A DNA stretch of 64,000 nt from Pseudomonas rubra (GTDB taxonomy: Bacteria; Pseudomonadota; Gammaproteobacteria; Pseudomonadales; Pseudomonadaceae): assembly GCF_028656935.1 (NCBI RefSeq), contig NZ_JAMDGZ010000035.1, forward strand, positions 124,001 through 188,000, in the 5' to 3' direction. Numbering within the stretch: position 1 is the first letter of the stretch; each line of letters begins with the position of its first letter. Positions 7,906 to 16,897 of the stretch are shown here, piece by piece. The position numbers were made by a program, and so were the translations under genes. The notes beneath the pieces are model-generated. The model worked only from the letters and a program-made list of their open reading frames with translations. It did not search any database and had not been told where the DNA came from.

Positions 7906-9107
7906 TGCGTGATGTATTTATCTGCGATGCCATTCGCACCCCGATCGGCCGCTTTGGCGGCGCCTTAGCCGGCGTTCGCGCCGACGACCTGGCGGCGGTG
8001 CCGCTCAAGGCGCTGATCGAGCGCAACCCGCAGGTGCAGTGGGCGCAACTCGACGAAGTGTTCCTCGGCTGCGCCAACCAGGCCGGTGAAGACAACCGCA
8101 ACGTCGCGCGAATGGCCCTGTTGCTGGCCGGCCTGCCGGACAGCGTGCCGGGGGTGACTCTCAACCGCCTCTGTGCCTCGGGCATGGATGCAGTGGGTAC
8201 GGCTTTTCGTGCGATCGCCAGCGGTGAAATGGAGCTGGCAATTGCCGGTGGCGTCGAGTCGATGTCCCGTGCACCCTTCGTCATGGGCAAGGCTGACAAC
8301 GCTTTTTCGCGCAACATGAAGCTGGAAGACACCACCATCGGTTGGCGCTTTATCAACCCGTTGATGAAGGCCCAGTACGGCGTCGATGCCATGCCACAGA
8401 CCGCCGACAACGTTGCTGACGATTACCGAATCTCACGCGCCGATCAGGACGCTTTTGCCCTGCGCAGCCAGCAGCGTACGGCCGCAGGCCAGGCGGCGGG
8501 CTTCTTTGCCGAAGAGATCGTGCCGGTGCGCATCGCCCATAAGAAGGGCGAGACCCTGGTCGAACACGACGAGCACCCGCGCGCCGACACCACCCTCGAA
8601 GCCCTGGCCCGGCTCAAACCGGTCAACGGCCCGGACAAAACCGTTACCGCTGGCAACGCTTCGGGCGTCAACGACGGTGCCGCTGCGCTAATCCTGGCCT
8701 CGGCAGAGGCCGTGAAAAAGCACGGCCTGACCCCGCGGGCGCGGGTATTGGGCATGGCCAGTGCCGGCGTTGCGCCACGAGTCATGGGTATCGGCCCGGT
8801 ACCTGCGGTGCGTAAACTGATTGAGCGCCTGGGGGTGGCGGTGGCCGATTTCGATGTCATCGAACTCAACGAAGCCTTTGCCAGCCAGGGTCTGGCTGTG
8901 CTGCGCGAACTCGGCCTGGCCGACGATGCGCCGCAGGTCAACCCCAACGGTGGCGCCATTGCCCTTGGCCATCCGCTGGGCATGAGCGGCGCGCGGTTGA
9001 TCCTCACCGCCCTGCACCAGTTGGAAAAAACTGGCGGGCGCAAAGGCCTGGCGACCATGTGTGTCGGCGTCGGCCAAGGCCTGGCCCTGGCCATCGAGCG
9101 GGTGTAA
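7905..9107 (+). CDS. pcaF: 3-oxoadipyl-CoA thiolase
   Basis: 400 residues, full length for a type II thiolase. The acylated cysteine is C90 in LNRLCASGMDAVGTAF. The GHPLGMSGAR and CVGVGQG motifs carry the general-base histidine and second catalytic cysteine near the C-terminus, and NEAFASQ is also present. It splits beta-ketoadipyl-CoA into succinyl-CoA and acetyl-CoA, the last step of the pathway. Its ATG shares one base with the pcaJ stop. A 120-base gap follows before the transporter gene; I see no strong terminator there, so the operon probably continues. Confidence 0.95.
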   Translation: MRDVFICDAIRTPIGRFGGALAGVRADDLAAVPLKALIERNPQVQWAQLDEVFLGCANQAGEDNRNVARMALLLAGLPDSVPGVTLNRLCASGMDAVGTAFRAIASGEMELAIAGGVESMSRAPFVMGKADNAFSRNMKLEDTTIGWRFINPLMKAQYGVDAMPQTADNVADDYRISRADQDAFALRSQQRTAAGQAAGFFAEEIVPVRIAHKKGETLVEHDEHPRADTTLEALARLKPVNGPDKTVTAGNASGVNDGAAALILASAEAVKKHGLTPRARVLGMASAGVAPRVMGIGPVPAVRKLIERLGVAVADFDVIELNEAFASQGLAVLRELGLADDAPQVNPNGGAIALGHPLGMSGARLILTALHQLEKTGGRKGLATMCVGVGQGLALAIERV

Positions 9108-9227
9108 ACCAATGGCCCCGGTCGCGCTGCCTCCACGCAAGGCGGCGTGGCCGGGGTGATTGTTCTGTGGAACGTGAGTGTTACTGAGTGTGTCTAGACT
9201 CTCAGAACCCACCCAGAGTAAGCAGCC

Positions 9228-10517
9228 ATGACTTCAGCCTATTACACCGGTGAGGAGCGCAGTAAGCGCATCTTTGCCATTGTCGGTGCGTCTTCGGGCA
9301 ACCTGGTCGAATGGTTCGACTTCTATGTCTATGCCTTCTGCGCCATCTATTTCGCCCCGGCGTTCTTTCCCTCTGATGATCCGACGGTGCAGTTGCTCAA
9401 CACCGCCGGGGTGTTCGCCGCCGGCTTTCTGATGCGGCCGATTGGCGGCTGGCTGTTTGGCCGCGTCGCCGATCGTCATGGCCGCAAGAACTCGATGATG
9501 ATCTCGGTGCTGATGATGTGCGCCGGTTCCCTGGTCATCGCCTGCTTGCCGACCTATGCCTCGATTGGTGCCTGGGCACCGGCGCTGCTGTTGCTGGCGC
9601 GGTTGTTCCAGGGCCTGTCGGTGGGCGGCGAGTACGGCACCACCGCAACCTACATGAGTGAAGTGGCCCTGCGCGGCCAGCGCGGTTTCTTTGCCTCGTT
9701 CCAGTATGTGACCCTGATCGGCGGCCAGTTGCTGGCGGTGCTGGTGGTGGTGATCCTGCAGCAATTGCTCAGCGAGGACGAACTGCGCGCCTGGGGCTGG
9801 CGCGTTCCGTTTGTGGTCGGCGCCATTGCCGCAGTGATTTCGCTGTTCCTGCGCCGCTCGCTGGAAGAAACCAGCAGCGCCGAAACCCGTAACGACAAGG
9901 AAGCCGGCAGCATCGCCGGGTTGTTTCGCCATCACACTGCAGCCTTTATAACCGTGCTCGGCTACACCGCCGGTGGCTCGCTGATTTTCTACACCTTCAC
10001 CACCTACATGCAGAAGTACCTGGTCAATACCGCCGGCATGAGCGCCAAGACCGCAAGCTTCATCATGACCGGTGCGCTGTTCCTGTACATGTGCATGCAG
10101 CCGTTGTTCGGCATGCTTTCCGACCGCATTGGCCGGCGTAACTCGATGCTACTGTTCGGCGCCCTGGGCACGCTGTTCACCGTGCCGATCCTGCTGGCGC
10201 TGAAAACCGTCACCAGCCCGTTCCTTGCCTTCGTACTGATCACCCTGGCGCTGTGCATCGTCAGCTTCTACACGTCAATCAGTGGCCTGGTCAAAGCCGA
10301 GATGTTCCCGCCGCAGGTGCGCGCCCTGGGTGTCGGCCTGGCCTATGCGGTGGCCAATGCGATATTCGGTGGCTCGGCCGAGTACGTGGCTCTGGGGCTG
10401 AAATCCATGGGCATGGAAAACACCTTTTACTGGTACGTTACGGCGATGATGGCAATTGCCTTCCTGTTCAGCCTGCGCCTGCCCAAGCAGGCGGCGTACC
10501 TGCACCACGACCATTGA
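9228..10517 (+). CDS. pcaT: MHS-family MFS transporter, probable beta-ketoadipate/dicarboxylate permease PcaT
   Basis: 429 residues with 12 predicted helices. Signatures of the metabolite:proton symporter family are clear: GNLVEWFDFYVYAF in helix 1, GGWLFGRVADRHGRKNSMM, and LSVGGEYGTTATYMSE. Lying between pcaF and pcaB, it matches pcaT, which is needed for growth on beta-ketoadipate in P. putida. It is closely similar in plan to the transporter at 42149, so substrate assignment rests on context. The ATG follows a purine-rich AGAGTAAG stretch. Confidence 0.88.
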   Translation: MTSAYYTGEERSKRIFAIVGASSGNLVEWFDFYVYAFCAIYFAPAFFPSDDPTVQLLNTAGVFAAGFLMRPIGGWLFGRVADRHGRKNSMMISVLMMCAGSLVIACLPTYASIGAWAPALLLLARLFQGLSVGGEYGTTATYMSEVALRGQRGFFASFQYVTLIGGQLLAVLVVVILQQLLSEDELRAWGWRVPFVVGAIAAVISLFLRRSLEETSSAETRNDKEAGSIAGLFRHHTAAFITVLGYTAGGSLIFYTFTTYMQKYLVNTAGMSAKTASFIMTGALFLYMCMQPLFGMLSDRIGRRNSMLLFGALGTLFTVPILLALKTVTSPFLAFVLITLALCIVSFYTSISGLVKAEMFPPQVRALGVGLAYAVANAIFGGSAEYVALGLKSMGMENTFYWYVTAMMAIAFLFSLRLPKQAAYLHHDH

Positions 10518-10536
10518 CCTGTTCAAGGACCTGCCA

Positions 10537-11901
10537 ATGAACCCGCGTCCGGGCAATCAGCTGTTCGATGCCTATTTCACCGCGCAGGGGATGCGCGAGA
10601 TTTTCTGCGACCGTGGCCGAGTGCAGGGCATGCTTGATTTCGAAGCGGCCCTGGCGCGCGCCGAAGCGGCCACCGGGGTTATCCCCCAGGTGGTCGTGGC
10701 AGCGATCGAAACCGCCTGCCATGCCGAGCGCTATGACTTTGCCGCACTGGCCCAAGCCATCGCGCTGGCTGGCAACTCGGCCATTCCGTTGGTCAAGGCG
10801 CTGGGCAAGGTGATTGCCAGTGGTGTGCCTGAGGCCGAGCGTTATGTGCACCTGGGGGCTACCAGCCAGGATGCCATGGACACCGGCCTGGTCTTGCAAC
10901 TGCGGGCGGCGCTGGACTTGATCGAACAGGACCTGGCGCAGTTGGCCAATACGCTGGCCCGCCAGGCCCGGGCCCACGCCCAGACCCCCTTGGCTGGCCG
11001 CACCTGGCTGCAACATGCCACGCCCGTCACCCTGGGCATGAAGATCGCCGGCTGGCTGGGTGCGTTGAACCGCCACCGCGAGCGCTTGCGCGAGCTCAAG
11101 CCGCGCCTGCTGACCCTGCAGTTTGGCGGTGCATCCGGCACCCTGGCGGCGCTGGGCGACAAGGCGCTGCCCGTGGCCGTTGCCTTGGCCGCCGAGTTGG
11201 AACTGACGTTGCCTGAGCAGCCCTGGCACACCCAGCGCGACCGCCTGGTGGAGTTTGCTTCTGTACTTGGCATGATCGCTGGCAGCCTCGGCAAGCTCGG
11301 CCGTGACATCAGCTTGCTGATGCAGACCGAAGCGGGCGAGGTGTTCGAGCCTTCGGCGCCTGGCAAAGGTGGCTCCTCAACCATGCCGCACAAACGCAAC
11401 CCGGTGGGCGCTGCGGTGCTGATCGGTGCTGCCACCCGCGTGCCGGGCCTGCTGGCCACGCTGTTTGCCGCCATGCCCCAGGAGCACGAGCGCAGCCTCG
11501 GTTTGTGGCATGCCGAATGGGAAACCCTGCCGGAGATCTGCTGCCTGGTGTCCGGTGCGCTGCAGCAGGCGCAGGTCATCGCCGACGGCCTGGAGGTGGA
11601 CGCCGAACGCATGCGGCGCAACCTTGACCTGACCCAGGGCCTGGTGCTGGCTGAAGCGGTGAGTATCGTCCTGGCCCAACGCCTGGGCCGCGACCGCGCT
11701 CACCATTTGCTGGAAACCTGCTGCCAGCGTGCAGTGGCTGAACAGCGCCACCTGCGCGCTGTGCTGGGCGATGAGCCACAGGTCAGCGCCGAACTTTCGC
11801 CAGACGAGCTCGATCGTCTGCTCGACCCTGCCCACTACCTCGGCCAGGCCCGTGCCTGGGTTGAGCGGGCGCTGGCTGAACATCACCGCATCAATGCTTG
11901 A
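10537..11901 (+). CDS. pcaB: 3-carboxy-cis,cis-muconate cycloisomerase
   Basis: 454 residues from the ATG at 10537, preceded by AAGGA; the upstream in-frame start at 10456 lies inside pcaT and is rejected. It belongs to the fumarase/aspartase superfamily: the signature GKGGSSTMPHKRNPVG falls near residues 276-291 and HLGATSQDAMDTG near 107. It lactonises 3-carboxymuconate to 4-carboxymuconolactone in the cytoplasm. The stop overlaps the AAGGAGG Shine-Dalgarno sequence of pcaD, so the two are probably coupled. Confidence 0.93.
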   Translation: MNPRPGNQLFDAYFTAQGMREIFCDRGRVQGMLDFEAALARAEAATGVIPQVVVAAIETACHAERYDFAALAQAIALAGNSAIPLVKALGKVIASGVPEAERYVHLGATSQDAMDTGLVLQLRAALDLIEQDLAQLANTLARQARAHAQTPLAGRTWLQHATPVTLGMKIAGWLGALNRHRERLRELKPRLLTLQFGGASGTLAALGDKALPVAVALAAELELTLPEQPWHTQRDRLVEFASVLGMIAGSLGKLGRDISLLMQTEAGEVFEPSAPGKGGSSTMPHKRNPVGAAVLIGAATRVPGLLATLFAAMPQEHERSLGLWHAEWETLPEICCLVSGALQQAQVIADGLEVDAERMRRNLDLTQGLVLAEAVSIVLAQRLGRDRAHHLLETCCQRAVAEQRHLRAVLGDEPQVSAELSPDELDRLLDPAHYLGQARAWVERALAEHHRINA

Positions 11902-11912
11902 AGGAGGCTGCA

Positions 11913-12710
11913 GTGGCACAGGTACAACTCGCCGATGGCGTACTCAACTATCAACTTGAAGGCCCGGAACACCTGCCGGTGCTGGTGCTGTCCAACTCCC
12001 TGGGCACTGACCTGCACATGTGGGACACCCAGGTCCCGGCCCTGACCGTGCACTTTCGCGTGCTGCGCTATGACACCCGCGGCCATGGCGGCTCGCTGGT
12101 CACCGCAGGGCCCTACAGAATCGAACAACTGGGGCAAGATGTGCTGGCCCTGCTCGATGCCCTGCACATCGACCAGGTGCATTTCTGTGGCCTGTCCATG
12201 GGCGGACTGATTGGCCAGTGGCTGGGGATCAATGCCAGTCATCGGCTCAAGCGCCTGATCCTGTGCAACACCGCGGCCAAGATCGGCGCGCCGGATACTT
12301 GGAACCCGCGCATCGAGATGGTCCTGCGTGACCGGCAAGCGGCGATGGTCGGTTTGCGTGATGCCTCGATCGAGCGCTGGTTTACCCCGGCTTATGCTGC
12401 GGGCAACTCCGAGCAGGCCAAGCGCATCACCGACATGCTTGCCGCCACTTCGCCCGAGGGTTATGCGGCCAACTGCGGGGCGGTGCGCGATGCCGATTTC
12501 CGGGATCAGTTGGGTGCGATCAAGGTGCCGCTGCTGGTGATCTCCGGCAGCCATGACGCGGTGACGCCGCCGTCGGGCGGGCTGTTCATCCAGGAGCGCG
12601 TGGCAGGCGCGCAATACGCCGAATTCCATGCGGCGCACCTGTCCAACGTTGAAGTCGGTGCGCCGTTCAGCCGCCGGGTGATTGATTTTCTGCTGGGCCG
12701 AGAGGGTTGA
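11913..12710 (+). CDS. pcaD: 3-oxoadipate enol-lactonase
   Basis: 265 residues from a GTG at 11913, with AAGGAGG five bases upstream; the in-frame TTG at 11898 would overlap pcaB and lacks such a site. Alpha/beta-hydrolase: the oxyanion-hole region is LSNSLGTDLHMWD, the nucleophile elbow is GLSMGG (S95), and acid and base are likely D in SGSHDAVTP and H in AAHLSNVE. It hydrolyses beta-ketoadipate enol-lactone to beta-ketoadipate. It is followed after three bases by pcaC; in some bacteria the two are fused. Confidence 0.93.
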   Translation: MAQVQLADGVLNYQLEGPEHLPVLVLSNSLGTDLHMWDTQVPALTVHFRVLRYDTRGHGGSLVTAGPYRIEQLGQDVLALLDALHIDQVHFCGLSMGGLIGQWLGINASHRLKRLILCNTAAKIGAPDTWNPRIEMVLRDRQAAMVGLRDASIERWFTPAYAAGNSEQAKRITDMLAATSPEGYAANCGAVRDADFRDQLGAIKVPLLVISGSHDAVTPPSGGLFIQERVAGAQYAEFHAAHLSNVEVGAPFSRRVIDFLLGREG

Positions 12711-12713
12711 TTC

Positions 12714-13106
12714 GTGGACGAGAAACAACGTTATGACGCCGGCATGCAGGTGCGCCGCGCGGTGCTTGGCGATGCCCATGTCGACCGTAGCCTGAACAAC
12801 CTCAGCGAGTTCAACAGCGAGTTTCAGGAAATGATCACCCGCCATGCCTGGGGTGACATCTGGACTCGCCCGGGGCTGCCCCGACACACTCGTAGCCTGA
12901 TCACCATTGCCATGCTGATCGGCATGAACCGCAGCGAGGAACTGAAACTGCACCTGCGTGCGGCGGCCAACAATGGCGTCACCCGTGAAGAAATCAAGGA
13001 AGTGCTGATGCACAGCGCGATCTACTGCGGGATCCCCGCGGCCAATGCCACCTTTCACCTGGCCGAGTCGGTGTGGGATGAGTTGGGGGTTGAGTCCCGG
13101 GGCTGA
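12714..13106 (+). CDS. pcaC: 4-carboxymuconolactone decarboxylase
   Basis: 130 residues, full length, from a GTG three bases after the pcaD stop (AGAGGG lies at the end of pcaD). Carboxymuconolactone-decarboxylase fold: FQEMITRHAWGDIWTRPGL, SLITIAMLIGMNRSEELKLHLRAAANNGVT and IKEVLMHSAIYCGIPAANATFHLA are the conserved blocks, the last carrying the family's Cys and His. It decarboxylates 4-carboxymuconolactone to the enol-lactone used by PcaD. Last gene of the pca operon; a REP palindrome follows. Confidence 0.95.
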   Translation: MDEKQRYDAGMQVRRAVLGDAHVDRSLNNLSEFNSEFQEMITRHAWGDIWTRPGLPRHTRSLITIAMLIGMNRSEELKLHLRAAANNGVTREEIKEVLMHSAIYCGIPAANATFHLAESVWDELGVESRG

Positions 13107-13117
13107 CCTTCAAGTGC

Positions 13118-13171
13118 CCCATCGCTGGCAAGCCAGCTCCCACATGTGGGAGCTGGCTTGCCAGCGATGGG
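13118..13171. repeat. REP-like palindrome, type B
   Basis: Perfect 27-bp inverted arms meeting at CATG with no loop, core CTGGCAAGCCAGCTCCCACA. It lies between the ends of pcaC and the convergent DUF962 gene. The related copy is at 52602-52671. Confidence 0.85.
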
Positions 13172-13188
13172 CTGCAAGGCAGCCCCAA

Positions 13189-13713
13189 TCAGACCGCCGC
13201 CTTCTTCTGCCGCACCGCCACCGGTCCGACATTGTCCTCGATCGCTTTTTTCAGCTCTGGCCGCATCCCCAGCAAGAACGCCAACTCCGCCACCACAAAC
13301 AACGGCCCGATGATCAAACCCATCAGATCATCGACAAACGCAGGCTTGCGCCCTTCATAGTGGTGGCCGACAAACTGGATGACCCAGCCGATCACGAACA
13401 GCGTAAGCCCCGCACTCAGCCACACCAGGGTGCTTTGCACCGCCAACGCCTGCCCGGCCCACAGGCACAGGCCCAGTAGCAGTGCCATCAGCAGGCCCAG
13501 GCGTTGATCCAGGCGCAGGTAGAACCAGCCGGTGACCAGCGCCACCAGCAGCGCCGGCGACACCCAGACGCCACCCAGCTCGGTACCTGGCCGCGATAGC
13601 AAAACGGTCACCGCCACGACGATCAGCGGAATGCCGATAAAGTGGGTGAAGATATTGCGTGGATCACGGTGATAGGCGGCGTATTGACTCAGGTGGTCGA
13701 CCAGGTTTTTCAT
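13189..13713 (-). CDS. DUF962 / Mpo1-like membrane protein
   Basis: 174 residues from the ATG at 13713, preceded by a perfect AGGAGG; a longer frame starting upstream is rejected. N-terminal MKNLVDHLSQYAAYHRDPRNIF and the later GHHYEGRKPAF carry the conserved His/Asp residues of the DUF962 family. In yeast the family member Mpo1 is an Fe(II)-dependent dioxygenase of 2-hydroxy fatty acid alpha-oxidation. About four membrane segments are predicted. AACAACAA directly before and into the start codon fits an Hfq/Crc motif. It is divergent from a Crp/Fnr regulator, with a palindrome between them. The bacterial substrate is unknown. Confidence 0.8.
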   Translation of the reverse strand: MKNLVDHLSQYAAYHRDPRNIFTHFIGIPLIVVAVTVLLSRPGTELGGVWVSPALLVALVTGWFYLRLDQRLGLLMALLLGLCLWAGQALAVQSTLVWLSAGLTLFVIGWVIQFVGHHYEGRKPAFVDDLMGLIIGPLFVVAELAFLLGMRPELKKAIEDNVGPVAVRQKKAAV

Positions 13714-13763
13714 TGTTGTTCCTCCTGTAGGTGGCGTTAGCATGTCCTACAGATGACTGCCTG

Positions 13764-13783
13764 TCTGTCGGCTAGCCGACAGA
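13764..13783. promoter_or_regulatory. 20-bp perfect palindrome between divergent genes, candidate operator
   Basis: TCTGTCGGCTAGCCGACAGA, a perfect palindrome 50 bases upstream of the DUF962 start and 19 bases before the Crp/Fnr gene. Its position suits autoregulation by the Crp/Fnr protein and control of the divergent gene. It does not resemble the Crp or Fnr consensus. Confidence 0.45.
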
Positions 13784-13801
13784 GTTCACCTGCGAGGCGC
13801 T

Positions 13802-14491
13802 ATGCGCGAAACCCTGCAGCAAGGTCACTGGTTCCGAGCGTTGCCCCTCATCCTTCAGAATAGCCTGCTGAAGTTGGCCAGGGTGCGCGAGTTGGCGGCC
13901 GGGGAATACCTGTTCCAGCGCGGTGATGCGCCATGCGGGCTATATGCGGTGCTTGACGGAGCGATGCGTGTGGGCGCAGTTGCGACCGATGGCAAGGAGG
14001 CGCTGTTGACCCTGATTGAAGCGCCGCACTGGTTCGGCGAGATCAGCCTGTTCGACCGCCAGCCGCGCACTCACGACGCCCAGGCGCAAGGGCCGCCCCG
14101 GCTGCTGTGGGTACCCCAGGCGCCGCTGCTTAAGCTGCTAGATCAGCAGCCCCGGCATTGGCGTGACATTGCACTGTTGATGAGCCATAAGTTGCGTGTG
14201 GTGTTTGTCGCCCTGGAGCAGCAGAGCCTGCTGGCCGCCGCACCAAGGGTGGCGCACAGGTTGTTGCAGATCGCCGCCGGCTATGGCGAATTGCTCGATA
14301 GCCGCCGGGTACTGCAGTTGTCCCAGGAGCAGCTGGCGCTGATGCTCTCGCTGTCGCGCCAGACCACCAACCAGATCCTCAAGTCGCTGCAGCAGGAGGG
14401 GGTCGTGCGCCTGGGCTATGGCGAGATCGAGATTCTCGACCCCGTACGCTTGCAGGCACTGGCTAGTCCGGCTGGAACGGCGACTGACTGA
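13802..14491 (+). CDS. Crp/Fnr-family transcriptional regulator
   Basis: 229 residues. A cyclic-nucleotide-binding-like beta-barrel (about 15-120; AAGEYLFQRGDAPCGLYAVLDGAMRVG, WFGEISLFDRQPRTHDAQA) is followed by a dimer helix and a winged HTH (about 150-215; LSQEQLALMLSLSRQTTNQILKSLQQEGVVRL). No N-terminal cysteine cluster is present, so it is not an Fe-S Fnr. The effector is unknown. The last 29 bases overlap the 3' end of the convergent sulfatase gene. It is divergent from the DUF962 gene. Confidence 0.85.
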   Translation: MRETLQQGHWFRALPLILQNSLLKLARVRELAAGEYLFQRGDAPCGLYAVLDGAMRVGAVATDGKEALLTLIEAPHWFGEISLFDRQPRTHDAQAQGPPRLLWVPQAPLLKLLDQQPRHWRDIALLMSHKLRVVFVALEQQSLLAAAPRVAHRLLQIAAGYGELLDSRRVLQLSQEQLALMLSLSRQTTNQILKSLQQEGVVRLGYGEIEILDPVRLQALASPAGTATD

Positions 14492-16063
14492 GGATCACCC
14501 CGGTTTCCTCGACATACTTCTGCCACTCACCCAGCAGTGCCTGCAGTTTTGCCGGCTGTACCGTGGCCAGGTCATAGATCTCGCCTGGATCGCTGGCCAG
14601 GTCGTACAGCTGCCAGGTAGCCGGACCGACCGGGCCGGGGATATAGACCGCTTTCCAGTGACCCTGGCGAATCGCCCGGCGACCGAACAGCTCCCAGCCG
14701 GTGACGGTGTTTTCGTCGTGTACCTGTTCGGTCTCGCCCGACAAGTAACCCAGCCAGGATTTGCCCCGCAGCGGTGCCACATCGCGGCCGCGCCAGCGCG
14801 TGCCGGGGTGACGCACGCCGGCAAGATCAAGCAGGGTCGGGGTGATGTCCATTACCGTGCTGAACTGATGGCTGATCTGGCCCTGGCGCGCCAAAGCCGG
14901 GTAATGCACCAGCGCCGGCACGCGAATCCCGCCTTCGCTGGTGAAGGCTTTGTACAGCCGTGACGGCGCGGTGGCCGCCTGGGCCCAGTGCGGGCCGTAC
15001 CAGACGTAGGAGTTGGCCCGGCCGATGTTTTCCAGGCTGTTGTCATAGTGCTGGTCGAGGTAGCTGGCCAGTTGTGGGCCGAACTTGGGGAAGGCTTCAA
15101 GCAGCGCGCCCTCGGCGCCATTGTCAGACATGAACAGCACCAGGGTATTGTCGAGCAGGCCCTGGTTGCGCAGGTAGTCCAGCACCCGACCGATGTTCCA
15201 GTCCATGCGCTCGACCATCGCCGCGTACACCTCCATGGCCCGCGCCGAACGCTGGCGTTGCTCAGCGCTGAGGCTGTACCAGTGGTTGTCGACGGGGTGG
15301 GCCTGGGTATCGGCGGCGATCAGGCCAAGCTGGCGCAGTTTTTCCAGCGCTCCTGGCGCAGCACCTCGGGGCCGGCGTCATAGCGACCCTTGTAGTGCGA
15401 CACTACCTCGGCCGGCGCCTGCAACGGCCAATGCGGCGCCGAGAAGGGCAGGTAGGCGAAGAACGGCCGGCTCTGGTCGCGCTCTTTCAGGTACTGCAGC
15501 AACTTGTCGCCGAAGGCGTCGGAAGAGTAGAAGTCCTTGGGCAACTCGTCGATGAAGGTCTGGTCTTCGATGTACAGCGCCGGCGTCGACTTGAGCAGGC
15601 CGGGGGTGTGTTCGTCGTAGGTCGGTTCAAAGCCATAGTGGTTGGCGGCGCCCGGCAGCAGGGCGAAAGAGCGCTCGAAGCCGCGGGCCTGGGGCGCAAG
15701 TTCGGCGGTCAGGCCCAGGTGCCATTTGCCGCTCATCAGGGTCTGGTAACCGGCATCGCGCAACAGCTCCGGCAGGGCTACAACGCGGTCGTTGAGATAG
15801 CCTTCGTAGCCCGGCTTGCCGATCAGCTCCGGGGTCAACGCCTCGGCCATGGTGCCGATGCCGGCGATATGGTGGTCGGTGCCGGTGAGCAGCATCGAGC
15901 GGGTCGGTGAGCAGGTCGGCGCGGTATGAAAATCGGTCAGGCGCAGGCCGGCAGTGGCCAGTGCGTCGAGGTTCGGCGTGGCGATTTCGCCACCAAAGGC
16001 GCCGAGGTCGGAGAACCCCAGGTCGTCGGCAACGATGATCAAGAAGTTGGGGCGTTGGCTCAT
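14463..16063 (-). pseudogene. atsA: Arylsulfatase gene interrupted by one frameshift
   Basis: The N-terminal part (16063 to 15320) and C-terminal part (frame open from about 15347 to 14463) lie in adjacent frames. Together they give about 534 residues, the normal length of Pseudomonas AtsA. The active-site cysteine converted to formylglycine is C51 in TCSPTR, and D13/D14 in VADDLGFSD are metal ligands. Reading EVLRQER and then shifting by one base gives LEKLRQLGLIAAD, the natural continuation; instead the frame runs to CASLA and stop. One base is missing between about 15347 and 15350. It could be a real loss or a sequencing error. It is the last gene of the atsB-atsC-atsA operon. Except for C51 the protein has no cysteine. 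Confidence 0.85.
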
Positions 16064-16072
16064 GGTCGCGTC

Positions 16073-16897
16073 TCAGTAGGCAAGGTAGGTCAAGGGCAGG
16101 TCACGGATCTGTTCCGGCACCGGCGGTAGATAGCGCGCGTCGGCGGTCAGTTCGTGCAGCAGGTCTTCGCGCAGGCGGTGGAAGGCGTAGCTGGCGCGTT
16201 GGCGCGGGTACGCAAGGTTGATCTCGACGATGCGCCTGATCCGCCCCGGGCGTGGCTCCAGCACCACCACGCGGTCGGCGAGAAACAGTGCTTCTTCGAC
16301 ATCGTGGGTCACCAGCAGGGTGGTGATCTTTGCCCGCGTGCGAATCGCCAGCAGTTCGTCCTGCATCTGCTGGCGGGTCAGTGCGTCGAGGGCGCCGAAG
16401 GGTTCGTCGAGCAGCAGGATGCGCGGGCTGGCCACCAGGCCGCGAGCAATCGCCACGCGCTGGGCCATGCCGCCGGAGAGCTGATGCGGGTAGGCCTGGC
16501 TGAAGTCCTCAAGGCCCACCAGGGCAATGTACTGGTCGATGCGTTGCTGGCGCTGCGAGGGGGTCAACGGTTCGTTGACCAGGCCCAGGCCGATGTTCTG
16601 CGCCACGCTCAGCCAGGGGAACAGACGGTGCTCCTGGAAGACAATGCCGCGTTCGCTGCCGATGCCATTGAGCGGCTGGCCGTCGATCAGGATCTGCCCC
16701 TGGTAGTCGTTGTCCAGGCCGATCAGCAGGCGCAGCAGGGTGGATTTACCGCAACCGCTGGCGCCGACAATGGCGACGAACTCACCGTCGGCGATCTGCA
16801 GGTTGAAGTCGCGGATGGCTTCCAGCTCACCGCCGGCTACGGCGAAGTGCTTGCCGACCTGATTGAAACTGACCAGAGGGTGGGCGATAGCGTTCAT
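16073..16897 (-). CDS. atsC: Sulfate-ester/sulfonate ABC transporter, ATP-binding protein
   Basis: 274 residues from the ATG at 16897, which overlaps the atsB stop by four bases; longer frames upstream lie inside atsB. Walker A GASGCGKST is near residue 46, the Q-loop is FQEHRLFPW, the signature is LSGGMAQR, Walker B is ILLLDEPFGALD and the H-loop is LLVTHDVEEAL. It resembles SsuB/TauB. It energises uptake by AtsB of a ligand delivered by AtsR, and is followed nine bases later by the sulfatase gene. Expression is probably under SftR/CysB-type sulfur control, inferred from the P. putida ats system. Confidence 0.88.
   Translation of the reverse strand: MNAIAHPLVSFNQVGKHFAVAGGELEAIRDFNLQIADGEFVAIVGASGCGKSTLLRLLIGLDNDYQGQILIDGQPLNGIGSERGIVFQEHRLFPWLSVAQNIGLGLVNEPLTPSQRQQRIDQYIALVGLEDFSQAYPHQLSGGMAQRVAIARGLVASPRILLLDEPFGALDALTRQQMQDELLAIRTRAKITTLLVTHDVEEALFLADRVVVLEPRPGRIRRIVEINLAYPRQRASYAFHRLREDLLHELTADARYLPPVPEQIRDLPLTYLAY

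Noticed and set aside
15339..15347. Programmed -1 frameshifting in the sulfatase gene
   Set aside because: The run is GGAAAAAC, with only five A residues, and does not give an X-XXY-YYZ slippery heptamer in the upstream frame. Loss of one base is simpler.
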